A stretch of DNA of 64,000 nt from the NCBI GenBank assembly GCA_023374045.1, contig CM041776.1, positions 347,757,636-347,821,635 of the forward strand. Reading direction: 5' to 3'. Origin of the DNA: Limonium bicolor (Eukaryota; Streptophyta; Magnoliopsida; Caryophyllales; Plumbaginaceae). A program made the position numbers and the translations under genes. Within the stretch, counting starts at the first letter, position 1. Every line of letters starts with the position of its first letter. The notes beneath the pieces were generated by a model. That model saw only the letters and a program-made list of their open reading frames with translations, had not been told where the DNA came from and did not search any database. Shown here piece after piece: positions 11,278-20,900 of the stretch.

Positions 11278-11463
11278 TGACTAGAATACCGAGCTTAGGA
11301 ATATACCGAGTTAGGAAACCTAGCTACAGTTACCTAAATGAGCGGACTTGGAAGGGTTAACCACTAACTAAGTGTGGAATTACCTGGTTGTCGGGAAGAT
11401 GTTATAACCATTGGACCGATAAGTGTGCAAGCATAATGCTAATGAATATTCATATGAATTCAG

Positions 11464-12133
11464 ATGTCAGGTAGACCGCGAGGTCGAGGCCGCGGACGCG
11501 GTACTGGAGATATGGGTGACCAGGGCGAGAACCTACGGCACAGACTATGGCTGAGGCAGTTGCAGCCGCCGTAGCCCAGATGGTCCCCCAGATTGTAGTG
11601 CGGTGCAGCAGGGGGAACAGCCCGGAGTTCAGCCACCACCACCACCGCCACGTGAGACCAATTGGGTCAAGGCGCTGGCTGATCTGAGGCCGCCATCATT
11701 TCATGGGGAGACCGATCCCCGTAAGCTAGAGGCGTACATCTCCGAGTTGGAGACCGCCTACGAGACTTTGGCCGTACCTGCTGAGGCTAAGGTCCGACTT
11801 GCCGCCTACTACTTGAAGGGGTCGGCACAGAGTTGGTGGAAACTGGTGAGGGAGGACAGGATGACTGATCCTGAGTTTGGATGGAGGGAGTACACGGCTC
11901 TGCTGCGAGCCAAGTATTACCCGGTGCATGTGCAGGAGGCAAAGCGCCTCGAGCTTGACAGTCTGAAGCAGGGGGATAAGATGTCGGTTGATGACTACTA
12001 TACCGCATTCACCGGCCTTATCCACCTGTTACCAGACTTGGGTATTCGAACGGGTGTGGTGAACCGGTTCTACAATGGACTGAGCCACCGTCTCCGCTAT
12101 GGGATGGGGCCAGCTGAGTATACCACCTTGCAG
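11464..12133 (+). pseudogene. gag: Gag, capsid part (putative exon 1) of element B
   Basis: Structural protein that forms the particle. ATG 11464 opens an arginine/glycine-rich start (SGRPRGRGRGRG). The frame is then broken twice before 11603, with the expected MAEAVAAAVAQM segment in another frame. From 11603 a clean frame carries the capsid region: a proline run, NWVKALADLRPPSFHG, then YYLKGSAQSWW and the SVDDYYTAFTGL block, all typical of chromovirus Gag. It ends at TTLQ, directly followed by GTAATT, an intron-like donor. Read unspliced, the frame ends in a stop at 12170. The next Gag segment resumes at 12237. Confidence 0.85.
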
Positions 12134-12236
12134 GTAATTAGAGTACCTATTGTGAATCAATTTATACCATGAGTGAATGCTAATGTGAGTTGGTGAGTTT
12201 TGTTTTGCGGGGCATGACTGACATCCTAAAATTCAG
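12134..12236 (+). other. Putative intron 1 in gag
   Basis: A 103-nt gap starting GTAATT and ending AAAATTCAG. Removal joins TTLQ to ECYHAAAKVE in the same frame (phase 0), giving an uninterrupted Gag. It is AT-richer than its flanks. It could also be an insertion. Confidence 0.6.
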
Positions 12237-12496
12237 GAGTGCTATCATGCCGCTGCAAAGGTTGAAATTACCGTCCGTCTGAGGGACGAGGAAAATGCGC
12301 TCAAGCGCAAGGCCACCAACGAGGGCCAAAATCAGCAAGGGTATGGGGGAGGAAAGAAGAAGAAACCCTACCCTCAGCCCCAGAAGGGCCAGTACCAGGG
12401 TGACAAGGGCCAAGCCCAGACCACCACAGCTGATGAGCCACTGAAGCTCACGTACGCGTATGCGGCGAAGCCTCTACGCTCCTACCCGCCTAAGGG
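12237..12496 (+). CDS. gag: Gag linker (putative exon 2) of element B
   Basis: 86 codons plus two bases, open throughout. It begins ECYHAAAKVEITVRLRDE, the usual helix after the capsid domain, followed by a lysine/glutamine/proline-rich basic stretch of low complexity. It ends within CCT AAG G before GTAATT, giving a phase-2 junction. Its frame continues exon 1 only if 12134-12236 is removed. There is no ATG of its own. Confidence 0.6.
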
Positions 12497-12582
12497 TAAT
12501 TACTTAACCATGTGTATCTAGTTGAGGTGTATGTTGTTGAGATGGAAAGAGAGTATTGATTGTGTGTTGTTATAGCAGCTAG
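12497..12582 (+). other. Putative intron 2 in gag
   Basis: An 86-nt gap from GTAATTACTT to GCTAG. With this acceptor the phase-2 codon is completed and the zinc-knuckle frame continues. An AG at 12574-12575 is nearer the usual acceptor context but breaks frame. The acceptor is therefore uncertain. Confidence 0.5.
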
Positions 12583-12920
12583 CGCGGGTTCTGAACCGGA
12601 GCGCCACTTTTACTGTAAGTGGTGCAATGGAGACCACCCCGGCAAAGACTGCAAGGGGAATGATGTGAGGTGCCGTCACTGCCAGAAGATGGGGCACCGT
12701 GAGTTTGAGTGTTGGACGAACCCCAACGGCAGAAACTACAAGCCAAAGGGGCAGTGGAAGGGTAACACTACCACGACCACTGAAGGCCCGAAGGCGATTA
12801 CTCAGCAGACTTCTGACAAGAAGTACACTGAATCCCAGAAGGGGAAGGCTACGGGGTCCGGCAAGGCCACCCTGAATGTGGTGGACCGGTCTGAGGCACC
12901 AGGATCCTCTTCGAGACCAG
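12583..12920 (+). CDS. gag: Gag nucleocapsid, two zinc knuckles (putative exon 3)
   Basis: Nucleic-acid-binding part of Gag. Two knuckles are visible: CKWCNGDHPGKDC (Cx2Cx3Hx4C) and CRHCQKMGHREFEC (Cx2Cx4Hx4C). Lys/Gly/Thr/Ser-rich sequence follows, ending SSSRPG. The open frame would continue only three codons past 12920 (to a stop at 12929). At 12921 there is a GT donor (CCAG|GTACCG). The next Gag-Pol-like sequence, the protease lead-in, is found only after the AlkB segment, about 1.1 kb downstream. Confidence 0.75.
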
Positions 12921-13063
12921 GTACCGCCTAAACTGATAAATGAAAAAGTGATTGCTTACCGCATTTCATGCATGAGTGTTAGCAAGTCTAAGGGTATAAA
13001 CATATAAGTAAAGAGTTAAAACATAATGTGGAAAACACCTAAATTAGGCAATTTGAAACTTAG
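12921..13063 (+). other. Putative intron 3 between Gag and AlkB
   Basis: 143 nt from GTACCG to ACTTAG, AT-rich with several stops. Splicing joins phase 1 (G) to GA, giving a glycine codon, and continues directly into TFNICYP at the start of the AlkB homology. It may instead be the 5' boundary of an inserted cDNA. Confidence 0.55.
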
Positions 13064-13802
13064 GAACCTTCAATATCTGCTATCCAATCCCACCCGCACC
13101 AAACCCTGAAGAAGCCGCCATCAACATCAACGACTTTCCATTGGAGCAATGTCAGGTTATCCAGCCAGGTATGATACTCTTAAATGGATACCTGACACCG
13201 GAAGCACAAATCCACATCATCAGACGATGCGACGAACTTGGAGCAAAACCAGGAGGGTTCTACACACCCGAATACCCGAACGGAGCAAGGATGCAATTGA
13301 AGATGATGTGCATGGGTAAGGACTGGAACCCTTACACCAAGTCATATCAAGAAGTACGAGCTGAAGATGGAGCAACAGTAGCAAGCATACCAGAGGAGTT
13401 CCACGCGGTCGTAACCACGCCGTGGGAATTGCTCAGCAAGTTGAGACGGAATCAATTCCAAGTGTAAGGGCAGATTTATGCATTGTAAACTTCTACCAGA
13501 AAGGTGGACGTTTGGGTATGCACCAAGACAAGGACGAGTCACCCGAGTCTCTAAGTAAGGGAGTACCCGTGGTGTCTTGGTCCATTGGTGATACCGCTGT
13601 GTTTGTATATGGCGAGCAGAAGCGTGCTGATCTCGCAAAGAAGCTACTTCTGAAATCGGGGGATGTATTAATCATGGGTGGGCAATCGAGGATGCTATAC
13701 CATGGCATCAGAAAGATCAAACTGAATACCGCACCGTCGGCAGTGATCAATGCCACACACATGAAACCCGGACGTTTGAATTTGACCTTCAGGCAGTTTT
13801 AA
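13064..13802 (+). pseudogene. AlkB-like 2-oxoglutarate/Fe(II) dioxygenase domain captured in element B
   Basis: About 245 residues in the Gag-Pol sense. The family oxidatively removes methyl groups from nucleic acid bases using Fe(II), oxygen and 2-oxoglutarate. The start (TFNICYP) and core (GGFYTPEYPNGARM, then DLCIVNFYQKGGRLGMHQDK) match plant ALKBH1-like proteins as I know them. The iron ligands of the HxD...H motif are at 13521 (His), 13527 (Asp) and 13701 (His, in YHGI). The 2OG-binding arginines fit RLNLTFRQF (13773 and 13791). A stop, TAA, ends it at 13800-13802. One frame break near 13419 (a base missing relative to the expected frame) splits it into N- and C-terminal halves; everything else is open. 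The domain is intronless over 739 bp, suggesting capture from mRNA. The frame break could be decay or an assembly error. I know of no standard chromovirus with this domain. Confidence 0.88.
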
Positions 13803-13996
13803 GCCTGGATAATTATGTGGTGAACCAGTATGTATTAAGGATATTGTAAGTGTGAATCATGGCGACAGTATAAGCCAATGAATGTTGTAAAAAGGGGTGT
13901 TAATGAATAAAGTGGAGTTGTTGAATCATATCAACGTGTTGTTACCCAATACTTATTAGTTTGCCAATGAATTAGGCTGTGCACTCGGAACGGGAG
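13803..13996 (+). other. Non-coding spacer between AlkB stop and protease
   Basis: AT-rich, with stops in all forward frames and no recognised motif. It ends CGGGAG, and an acceptor here (exon from 13997) would join exon 3 of Gag in phase to the protease region. It is probably the downstream part of an intron that contains the AlkB segment. Confidence 0.5.
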
Positions 13997-14350
13997 GTAT
14001 ACTGAGTGTCTGCAATAAGGCAGAAGCCGGCAAGAGCGGCACAATCCTCACCGGTACCTTTCAGTGAATGGCGTGGATGCATCGATTTTGTTCGACTCTG
14101 GAGCCTCACACACATTCATTTCGCTATCATTTGCGAAGGACTGGGGTTAGATGGGAAGAGATGCCAGACTTCGTGGTCACTCTCCCGTCAAAAGAGCAGA
14201 TCAGATGTACCCGCTACACCGAGATGCTGTCGTTCGAATCATAGATGAGGAGTTTCCGATCGACTTGATAGAGTTCGAGGACTGGGTTTTGATGTGATCA
14301 TCGGGATGAACTGGTTGGAGCGGTACAAGGGTAGAATCCTATGTGCCGAG
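13997..14350 (+). pseudogene. Aspartic protease of element B (decayed)
   Basis: The retroviral-type protease that cuts Gag-Pol. The lead-in ILSVCNKAEAGKSGTILTGTF is followed, in another frame, by VNGVDASILFDSGASHTFIS. The catalytic DSG is at 14094. Further down, GFDVIIGMNWLERYKGRILC (about 14285-14345) is the end of the protease fold. At least two frame breaks separate these pieces. Confidence 0.8.
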
Positions 14351-14559
14351 CATCGATGCTTCTTAGGAGTCCATCTGGGTTACTATATCATACCGCCAGA
14401 GGCCCAGGGAGCCTTCACACAGATCATCACCGCCATGGCCATGTATCGTGAGTTACGACGGGGAAATGATGTATACCTCTGCTATGTCCAGGACATAGAG
14501 AGAGATCCAGAGTTTAGCACAGATGTGCCGGTAGTCCGGAGTTTCCTGATGTATTTCCT

Positions 14560-15790
14560 AAGGAACTGCCGGGCATGCCGCCACCACGAGAGGTTGAATT
14601 TGAGATCGACTTGGTTCGGGCACGGGACCAATTGCAAAAGCACCTTACTATGATTGGCTCAGCAGGAGATCAGAGACTCAAGGGCAGGCGAGACTACTCG
14701 ACAAGGGCTTTACCGCCATAGTGTGTCACCATGGGGCGCGCCTGAAGAAATATGTGAGATCGGGAATGCTTCCAGTGGAAATCCGACCCGATCATGGAAA
14801 CCATGCGGTGATGCGACATACTGAGACGTGTTACAGAAGGGAATCAGATGTATACTGTATCAATAGGACTAGAGGGATCTCATTTCATATGCACCAGAAT
14901 GTGAGGGGTACGTTCCTGATGGTGAAGAACGGAAGTCGCCATGGCATGATAGGAGAAGCTAAGGTTATGGAACCGCACTCATTCAGAGTTCGAACGTGGC
15001 TGCAGTCAGAAGTCTTGGAGCATGAAGCCATAGCATATTGACTAACAGACAAGGCAAGATCAGCGGACATACAGAGTCACCATGGTCAGGTCACACGCGA
15101 CTTCGTGAGAAGAAGGACGGTATCCGCCTAGGTATTGATTACGGGAGTGAATGCTGTTACGGTGAAGAACCGCCCTTACAACGCATCGACGATTATTTGA
15201 TCAGCTAGGGGAGCATCAGTATTCTCCAAGATAGACCTACGTTCCGGATATCACCAGATTGCCATCCGTGACAGTGACTCGAAAAGACAGCTTTCAGACT
15301 AGGTATGGGCACTATGAGTTCACCGTTATGCCGTTGGCTTATCAAATGCCCAGCAAAGTTCATGGACTTTGACCGTTTGTTCCAAGATCAGTGGACAAAT
15401 CAGTGGTAGTCTTCATCGATGACATACTGTGTATTCGAAATCGAGAGTTGAGCATGAAAGCCACCTAGAGATGTATTGCAGACGTTGAGAAAGAATCAGA
15501 GTATGATAAATTTTCTAAAGTGAATTTTGGTTGAACCAAGTATCATTCCTTGGAATGTGATATCTGAGGCCGGGATCGCTGTTGATCCGGCAAGATGGAT
15601 GCAGTGCGCACCTGGCCTAGGCCGAAGACAGTTACCGACATCAGGAGCTTCCTCGGTGGGCGGTTACTATAGGAGATTTGTGAAGGACTTCTCCAGTGTC
15701 TTGAAGCCGATGACTTCCTTGATGAAAAAGGATGCACCATTCGAGTGGACAGTCGACTGGAGAGAGCTTTCACGAGTCTCAAGGATGCTC
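14560..15790 (+). pseudogene. Reverse transcriptase of element B (decayed)
   Basis: Copies the element RNA to DNA. Recognisable parts, scattered over frames: ELPGMPPPREVEFEIDLV (about 14563-14618), LLDKGF with WGAP (about 14695-14740), KKDG (about 15110), [21 protein letters not shown] (from 15219), and the catalytic block VVVFIDDIL with Asp-Asp at 15418-15423. The thumb/connection [14 protein letters not shown] lies near 15650. Small deletions break the frame repeatedly. A segment of about 350 bp separates WGAP from the KKDG block, where none is expected. Confidence 0.85.
14745..15098. other. Unexplained segment inside the RT gene
   Basis: In related elements the WGAP motif is followed within a few residues by FVKKKDG. 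Here about 350 bp intervene, containing an ORF at 14721-15041 that I do not recognise. No terminal repeats or duplication could be made out, so the exact ends are approximate. Confidence 0.45.
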
Positions 15791-16017
15791 TGACATCTGC
15801 ACCGGTTCTGACATTACCAGACGGTCCAGATGGTTTTGAGGTCTATTGCGACGCATCAGGCAGGGGTATGGGTTGTGTGTTGATGCAACACGGGAAGGTC
15901 GTGGCTTACGCCTCCCGACAGCTGAAGAAGCATGAGGAGAACTACCCTACCCACGACTTAGAATTGGGGGCCATTGTCTTCGCACTGAAGATATGGCGAC
16001 ATCATTTTATGGGGTAA
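15791..16017 (+). pseudogene. RNase H domain of element B
   Basis: Degrades RNA in the RNA-DNA hybrid. The frame is open for about 75 residues: [52 protein letters not shown]. The acidic catalytic residues of CDAS and DLELGA are kept. It joins the RT remnant and stops at the GKCDD frame break after HHFMG. Confidence 0.88.
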
Positions 16018-17215
16018 GTGTGACGATTTATTCTGACCACAAGAGCTTGAAATACTTGTTCACTCAGAAATAGTTGAACATGAGGCAGAGAAGGTGGGTT
16101 GAATTCTTGAATGATTATACATTGATTTACAGTACATGAGGTAGGCAAACGTGTAGCTGACGCATTGAGTCGCCGAGTCACACTCTCTCCATTCGCTAGT
16201 CTCTCATACTGGCTTGGTTGAAGAGGTGCGGAGTACTCAATGACGGATCAGTATATGGTGGAAATTAGACAGAAGCTTATTGATGGCACATTCGAGGGTC
16301 AGAAGTACGACTTCAGACTCCACGATGATGACCTGATTAGGCTCAATGGCCGGTTGTGTATACCGAGGAGTAGCGCTGAGCCGAAGGAGCGCATACTGAG
16401 TGAATCCCATTGTTCTACTACTTCGTTCACCCCGGAGCTTCAAAGATGTACAAAGGTATGAAAAGATACTTCTGGTGGGCTGGAATGAAAAGGATGTAAT
16501 GACTATGTGTTGAGTGTCTCACTTGTCAGAAGTCAAGTTTGAGCACCGACGGCCTGGTGTATGGTGCAGCCAATGCCAGTGCCGGAGTGGAAGTTCCATG
16601 ACATATCTATGGACTTCGTGGTAGGGCTTCCGCCTACAAGGGAGGTCTAAATATGATTTGGGTGGTAGTTGACCGACTGACCAAGGTGTCTCGATTCATT
16701 CCGATGAAGACACCTGGAAAGTGGCAAAATTGGCAAATTATTCGATAAAGAGATTGTAAGACATCATGGTGTACCAAAGACGATAGTACTGACAGAGATA
16801 CCAGATTCTTATCCAGATATTGGAAGTCTACACGAGAGGCACTTGGTACTGAACTGAAATTGAGCACGGCGTTTCACCCACAGACCGATGGTCAGAGTGA
16901 GCGCACTATACAGACACTTGAGGATATGCTACGTGCATGTGCACTTGATTTTCACCAGCTGGATTGAAAGTTATCGAGTTTAGCTACAACACAGTTATCA
17001 CGCATCGATCAAGATGTCTCCCTTCCAGGCATTGTACGGTAGACCATGCCGCACACCATTATGCTGGGATGAATCGAGTGAGACGGTCATTATAGGACCA
17101 GATACTTGAGCAAGTTCAGGCAGAATTCGCCAGATCAGGGCAATATGAGAGCAGCTCAGATAGACAGAAGTCGTACGCAGATGTGCGCCCGACGTGACCT
17201 GGATTCGCTGTAGGC
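16018..17215 (+). pseudogene. Integrase of element B (decayed)
   Basis: Inserts the DNA copy. Pieces in different frames: the PVPEWKFHDISMDFVVGLPP stretch (about 16575-16640), VDRLTKVSRFIPMKTP (about 16670-16715), FHPQTDGQSERTIQTLEDML (about 16873-16930) including the Glu of the DDE triad, then MSPFQALYGR (about 17012). Multiple indels and stops. Confidence 0.82.
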
Positions 17216-17590
17216 GATCAGGTATTTTTGAGGGTATCCCCCATGAAGGGATATTTCGTTTTGGCCAGAAGGGCAAATTGAGCCCGAAGTATGTAGGTCC
17301 TTATGTTGTGACGGAGCGTCGGCCCGGTAGCTTATACTTGATTTACCCGCCGAGCTGGGCAAGGTACATGATTTTTCATGTGTCCCAGTTGAAGAAGTAT
17401 ATGTCTCATCCTCTCATGTCTTCAGCTGAAAGGCTAACTTTAGAGCCGACCATGCGATCAGTGGAGACTCCGTACGGATTCTGGACACTAAGACTCGAGA
17501 CACTCGCCATAAGTCCGTGAGACTGGTGAAGGTCCTCTGGTCTAACCAGGACGTTGAGAGGCCACTTGGGAGCTGGAAGAAAAGATGAAG
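17216..17590 (+). pseudogene. Integrase C-terminus and chromodomain-like tail
   Basis: Contains GDQVFLRVSPMKG-like sequence, then KLSPKYVGPYVVTERRPGSL and FHVSQLKKYM, the GPY/F module of chromoviral integrases. The end, with VKVLW and a WELEEKMK-like block (about 17526-17590), resembles the chromodomain-type tail that targets integration to heterochromatin. Frames are shifted within it. Confidence 0.75.
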
Positions 17591-17651
17591 GCGAAGCAAC
17601 CCGTCATTGTTTGCTTCTTAGTGTTCCTATGTATAGGGTACGGGCGTACCC

Positions 17652-17671
17652 CTTTTAAAGGGGGGTAGAGC
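17652..17671 (+). promoter_or_regulatory. Second polypurine tract of element B
   Basis: CCCCTTTTAAAGGGGGGTAG, about 60 bp after pol and about 270 bp before the terminal tract. Matching motifs occur in A (24044-24063) and C (about 34959-34980 and 43403-43424, reverse). Confidence 0.6.
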
Positions 17672-17726
17672 CTTTCGGTTATGGTTGTATACGACATGTA
17701 TATGTATACATTGTCTATGTTTGTTA

Positions 17727-17806
17727 CAGACCGTTGTGTCTGAATGGTATTATGTGGTGTGGACCTCGAGTCCGTTGTGGTATTGTGTGGTTTGGACCTT
17801 GAGTCC
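17727..17806 (+). repeat. Stem-loop array in B 3' region
   Basis: Three short stems with 5-6 nt loops: CAGAC/GTCTG (17727-17742), GGAC/GTCC (17761-17773) and GGAC/GTCC (17794-17806). Equivalent arrays with other stem sequences are in A and C. Confidence 0.7.
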
Positions 17807-17906
17807 GTTGTGGTGTAAGAATGATGGTAAGGTTGGTAATGATGTTTTGGAAGTGTGGTGTTATAAGATGTTTCCCGTGTTCTAATATTAAGATATGGGG
17901 AAGTAT

Positions 17907-17943
17907 GAACTTTGGGGACAAAGTTCTTTTAAGGGGGGTAGAT
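17907..17943 (+). promoter_or_regulatory. Pre-PPT hairpin and terminal polypurine tract of element B
   Basis: GAACTTTG (17907-17914), loop GGGA, CAAAGTTC (17919-17926), then CTTTTAAGGGGGGTAGAT and the 3' LTR. The purine tract primes plus-strand synthesis. The same arrangement precedes the LTRs of A and C. Confidence 0.88.
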
Positions 17944-20900
17944 TGAAATACCCCAAACCTTGGTATGTTGGTTAGACATTAAAACATGATTTATTTAAGA
18001 CTAAAAGAGTCTTAGAAACCTTGGTAAACAAATTTAAACAAAAGGAAACACAAATATGCTTTAAAGTCAATAAGCCAAAATGTGCTCTAAGCTTGGAATA
18101 GGCTTGGGTAAGACCTAATGAACTTACCAAGACCTCATTTATATACTAATGACATATTAAACCAATTACCAAAGAAAACCAAGCTTGAAAACAAGTTAAA
18201 ACACAAAATGTGCTTTAAGAAGTCTTAAAGCACATTTTTGAAAATTGTCTTGTAAATGAGTTTTGAATGGCTAAATGTCCATCATTACTCTTAAATATAT
18301 GTGTACTATATAGTATCACATTTGGGTGGCTATATTAGTGGGAAATCAAAAATTTCACTTCTATGTGCCTTGTATAGGTGAATAGTACTTTTTATAAGCT
18401 ATTTTGTAACATATGTAGTATAAGTAATTAAATTGACAAACAAAGACTAAAATACCCTCATTATTATATAGGGGGCCGGTTTTCTTAAGGGGTGACTCAC
18501 CACTCTCTTGTTACTTTGTTAAGTAAATAAAGATGACTAGCTAAGGTACTATTCCCTTTATAAGTTAAATATCTTCTAAAAGCAAATCCTATCTCATTCC
18601 TCATTTCCCTTCCTTTCCTCATCTTACACGGTTGCTCTCTCTCCCCCCTTCTTGCTCTATCTCACGGTTTGGCTAGCACACCACACCACCATTGAAACCA
18701 AACTTTGAGCTCTTGCCAAATCTTGCTCACTTGTCCAAATCAAAAACAAATACCACCAATCTCTTCCTCTCATCAAGCTCTTCATTCCTATCTTCTCAAA
18801 ACTCCTAGAGCTCCATTTCGGTGCAAGGTGTTCCACCATTGAAGGAGCTTGAGCTTGGATTTTCTACATATTATTCACTCTCCTTTACTTCTAGGTAAGG
18901 ATCTCAAACAAAAATCAAGTTTCCTCCTTGTTTTTGTCATGTCCGAAAATACACATTGATATAGCTCATTGTGTGACTTTGTTCTAGCTTCATTTCAACT
19001 CTTCATGGACTAGGTGGAGTCCTCTCTTGTTATATATTCAAACTCCCTTCAAGATCAAGGTAAAACAATTACATTATGTTTTTGAAACTATGTCAAATTA
19101 GGGTTTACAATGAGATGAAGCTCAAAGCTTGAATACTCATTATGGTGTTTGTACATTGTCTAGAACTTGACAAGGAACCAAAATACCATACGGTTTTGTA
19201 AGGAATCAAGAAGGAAGTGTTTTGGGAAAAGAGGTAAATCTACTAACTTAAATGTTGTTTAATGCCTTAGGAGAAATGAGCTTATAAATGCTTATTAAAA
19301 TCTACCTAAAGAGCAAATGGTGAATGACTTAGTAAAGTGTTCTCAAGGGACTAGTAAAGGGCATATGTGTGTTGAGTGTATTTGCAGGTTAAAGGCATAT
19401 ATATTGTGGAAATTCAGTGTTTATGATTTAGGCACTTTAAGGGCCTAAGAGCCATGCATTTTAAGGGCCTAAGTGCCATGCAATTTATATTGTGCACTAT
19501 ATTGTAATGTGGTGTAAATTTGGTGAAAATGTGTATGAGAGTGTTCTTGGTGATTTTAGATGTTCTTGCGTGTTTAAAGGAGAAGGTAAAGTGTTTAGGC
19601 TTAGTAATGTTCTAGGGGAATCCATGTCAAAATTTAGGTAAGAAGCAAGAAGTTTTAAGTGTTTACATGAAGATTGGGAGTTAGAAAGTGTAGGAGATGA
19701 ATAAGAAGTTTATGATGTTCTTAAGGAATTTTGATGAACTAGGAAACATTCTATAGTGTAATAAGGACTTAGGCATGATCTTGAGATTTAAGTAGGTACC
19801 AAAGTCACTTTGGGACTTAGGTAAATACCTAGGCAAACTTTGGTAAAATAAGGAGAAGTGTACACTAGGAAAGAGTTTCAAGAAGGAGATGAGGAATTAG
19901 TGGTGAGAGATGATGCTTGGGAGATGTGTTTAAGTTAAGGAGAAAGCATTTTGGGATAGTAGTTACCATAGGTGAGAGACACCATCTAGGAACCTAGTAG
20001 AAATAACTAAGTTTTAAGGAATTTTACAAGGAAATAAGTAAAGGCTTAAGAAGTTAGAAAATGAGTTTCATGGATGTTGTATGTGGGTATAAAGTTACCA
20101 AATGTTGCTAGGAAGCATTAAGAGGCCTTAGGAGAAGGTTGGTGAAGAATTGGCAAAGTTTGGGTAAGGTTAGGAGGCGACCGACCCAGGGGCCGACCCA
20201 GTTTTTGGGTCGGTCGAGCCTCTGTAAAGTGTTAGGAAATGTTCGGTGATGGTCCGACCCAGAAGGGTGGGTCGGACATGGGTCGGTCGAGCCTCTGTAA
20301 AATGTTAGGAAGATGTTCGCACATGGACCGACCCAGAATGGTGGGTCGGACATGGGTCGGTCAAGGTAAAGTTTTTCAGACCCGAAGACCACTGGGAGGG
20401 TCCGACCCAGTTGTGGGTCGGACGGTGGGTCGGTCGGACCAAAACATGTAAAAAAAAAAACAGAAAAGAATGTGACTTATTTAGTTAACCCTAGGGTGTT
20501 TAATGAAGGTAACCTAGGGTAGGATAGGCCTTAAAACATGTCATACAAGCATGTTGAATATATAGTAAGTGTGAAGTTAAATAATTAATTAACCGACCTT
20601 ACTAATGTGTATAGGATTCTCTCAAGGTGGGAACGAAACAAGGCAAGGACCAAGGTATGGTTTTCTTGCAGTCTGTTGCCTAACGGTTTACACCGGCTTG
20701 GGTGTTGTTTGTTTTCTGAGTGTTTACGACCTTATAAGATTAAGGCATGAAAAGAGTTTACAGTTGTTATATATTATGGTGTTGTGGTATTATGACTCCT
20801 ATCCCTTGGTGTGTCTAACAAGACCTAAATGTTGCTTCTATGTGACTTAACAAATGTTGTGTGTACATTAACAAGTGCTAACCGGGGGAGTGAGGAGTCC

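Noticed and set aside
13141..13467. Separate small gene for the N-terminal half of AlkB
   Set aside because: It is the upstream part of the same domain; the C-terminal half continues after a one-base shift.
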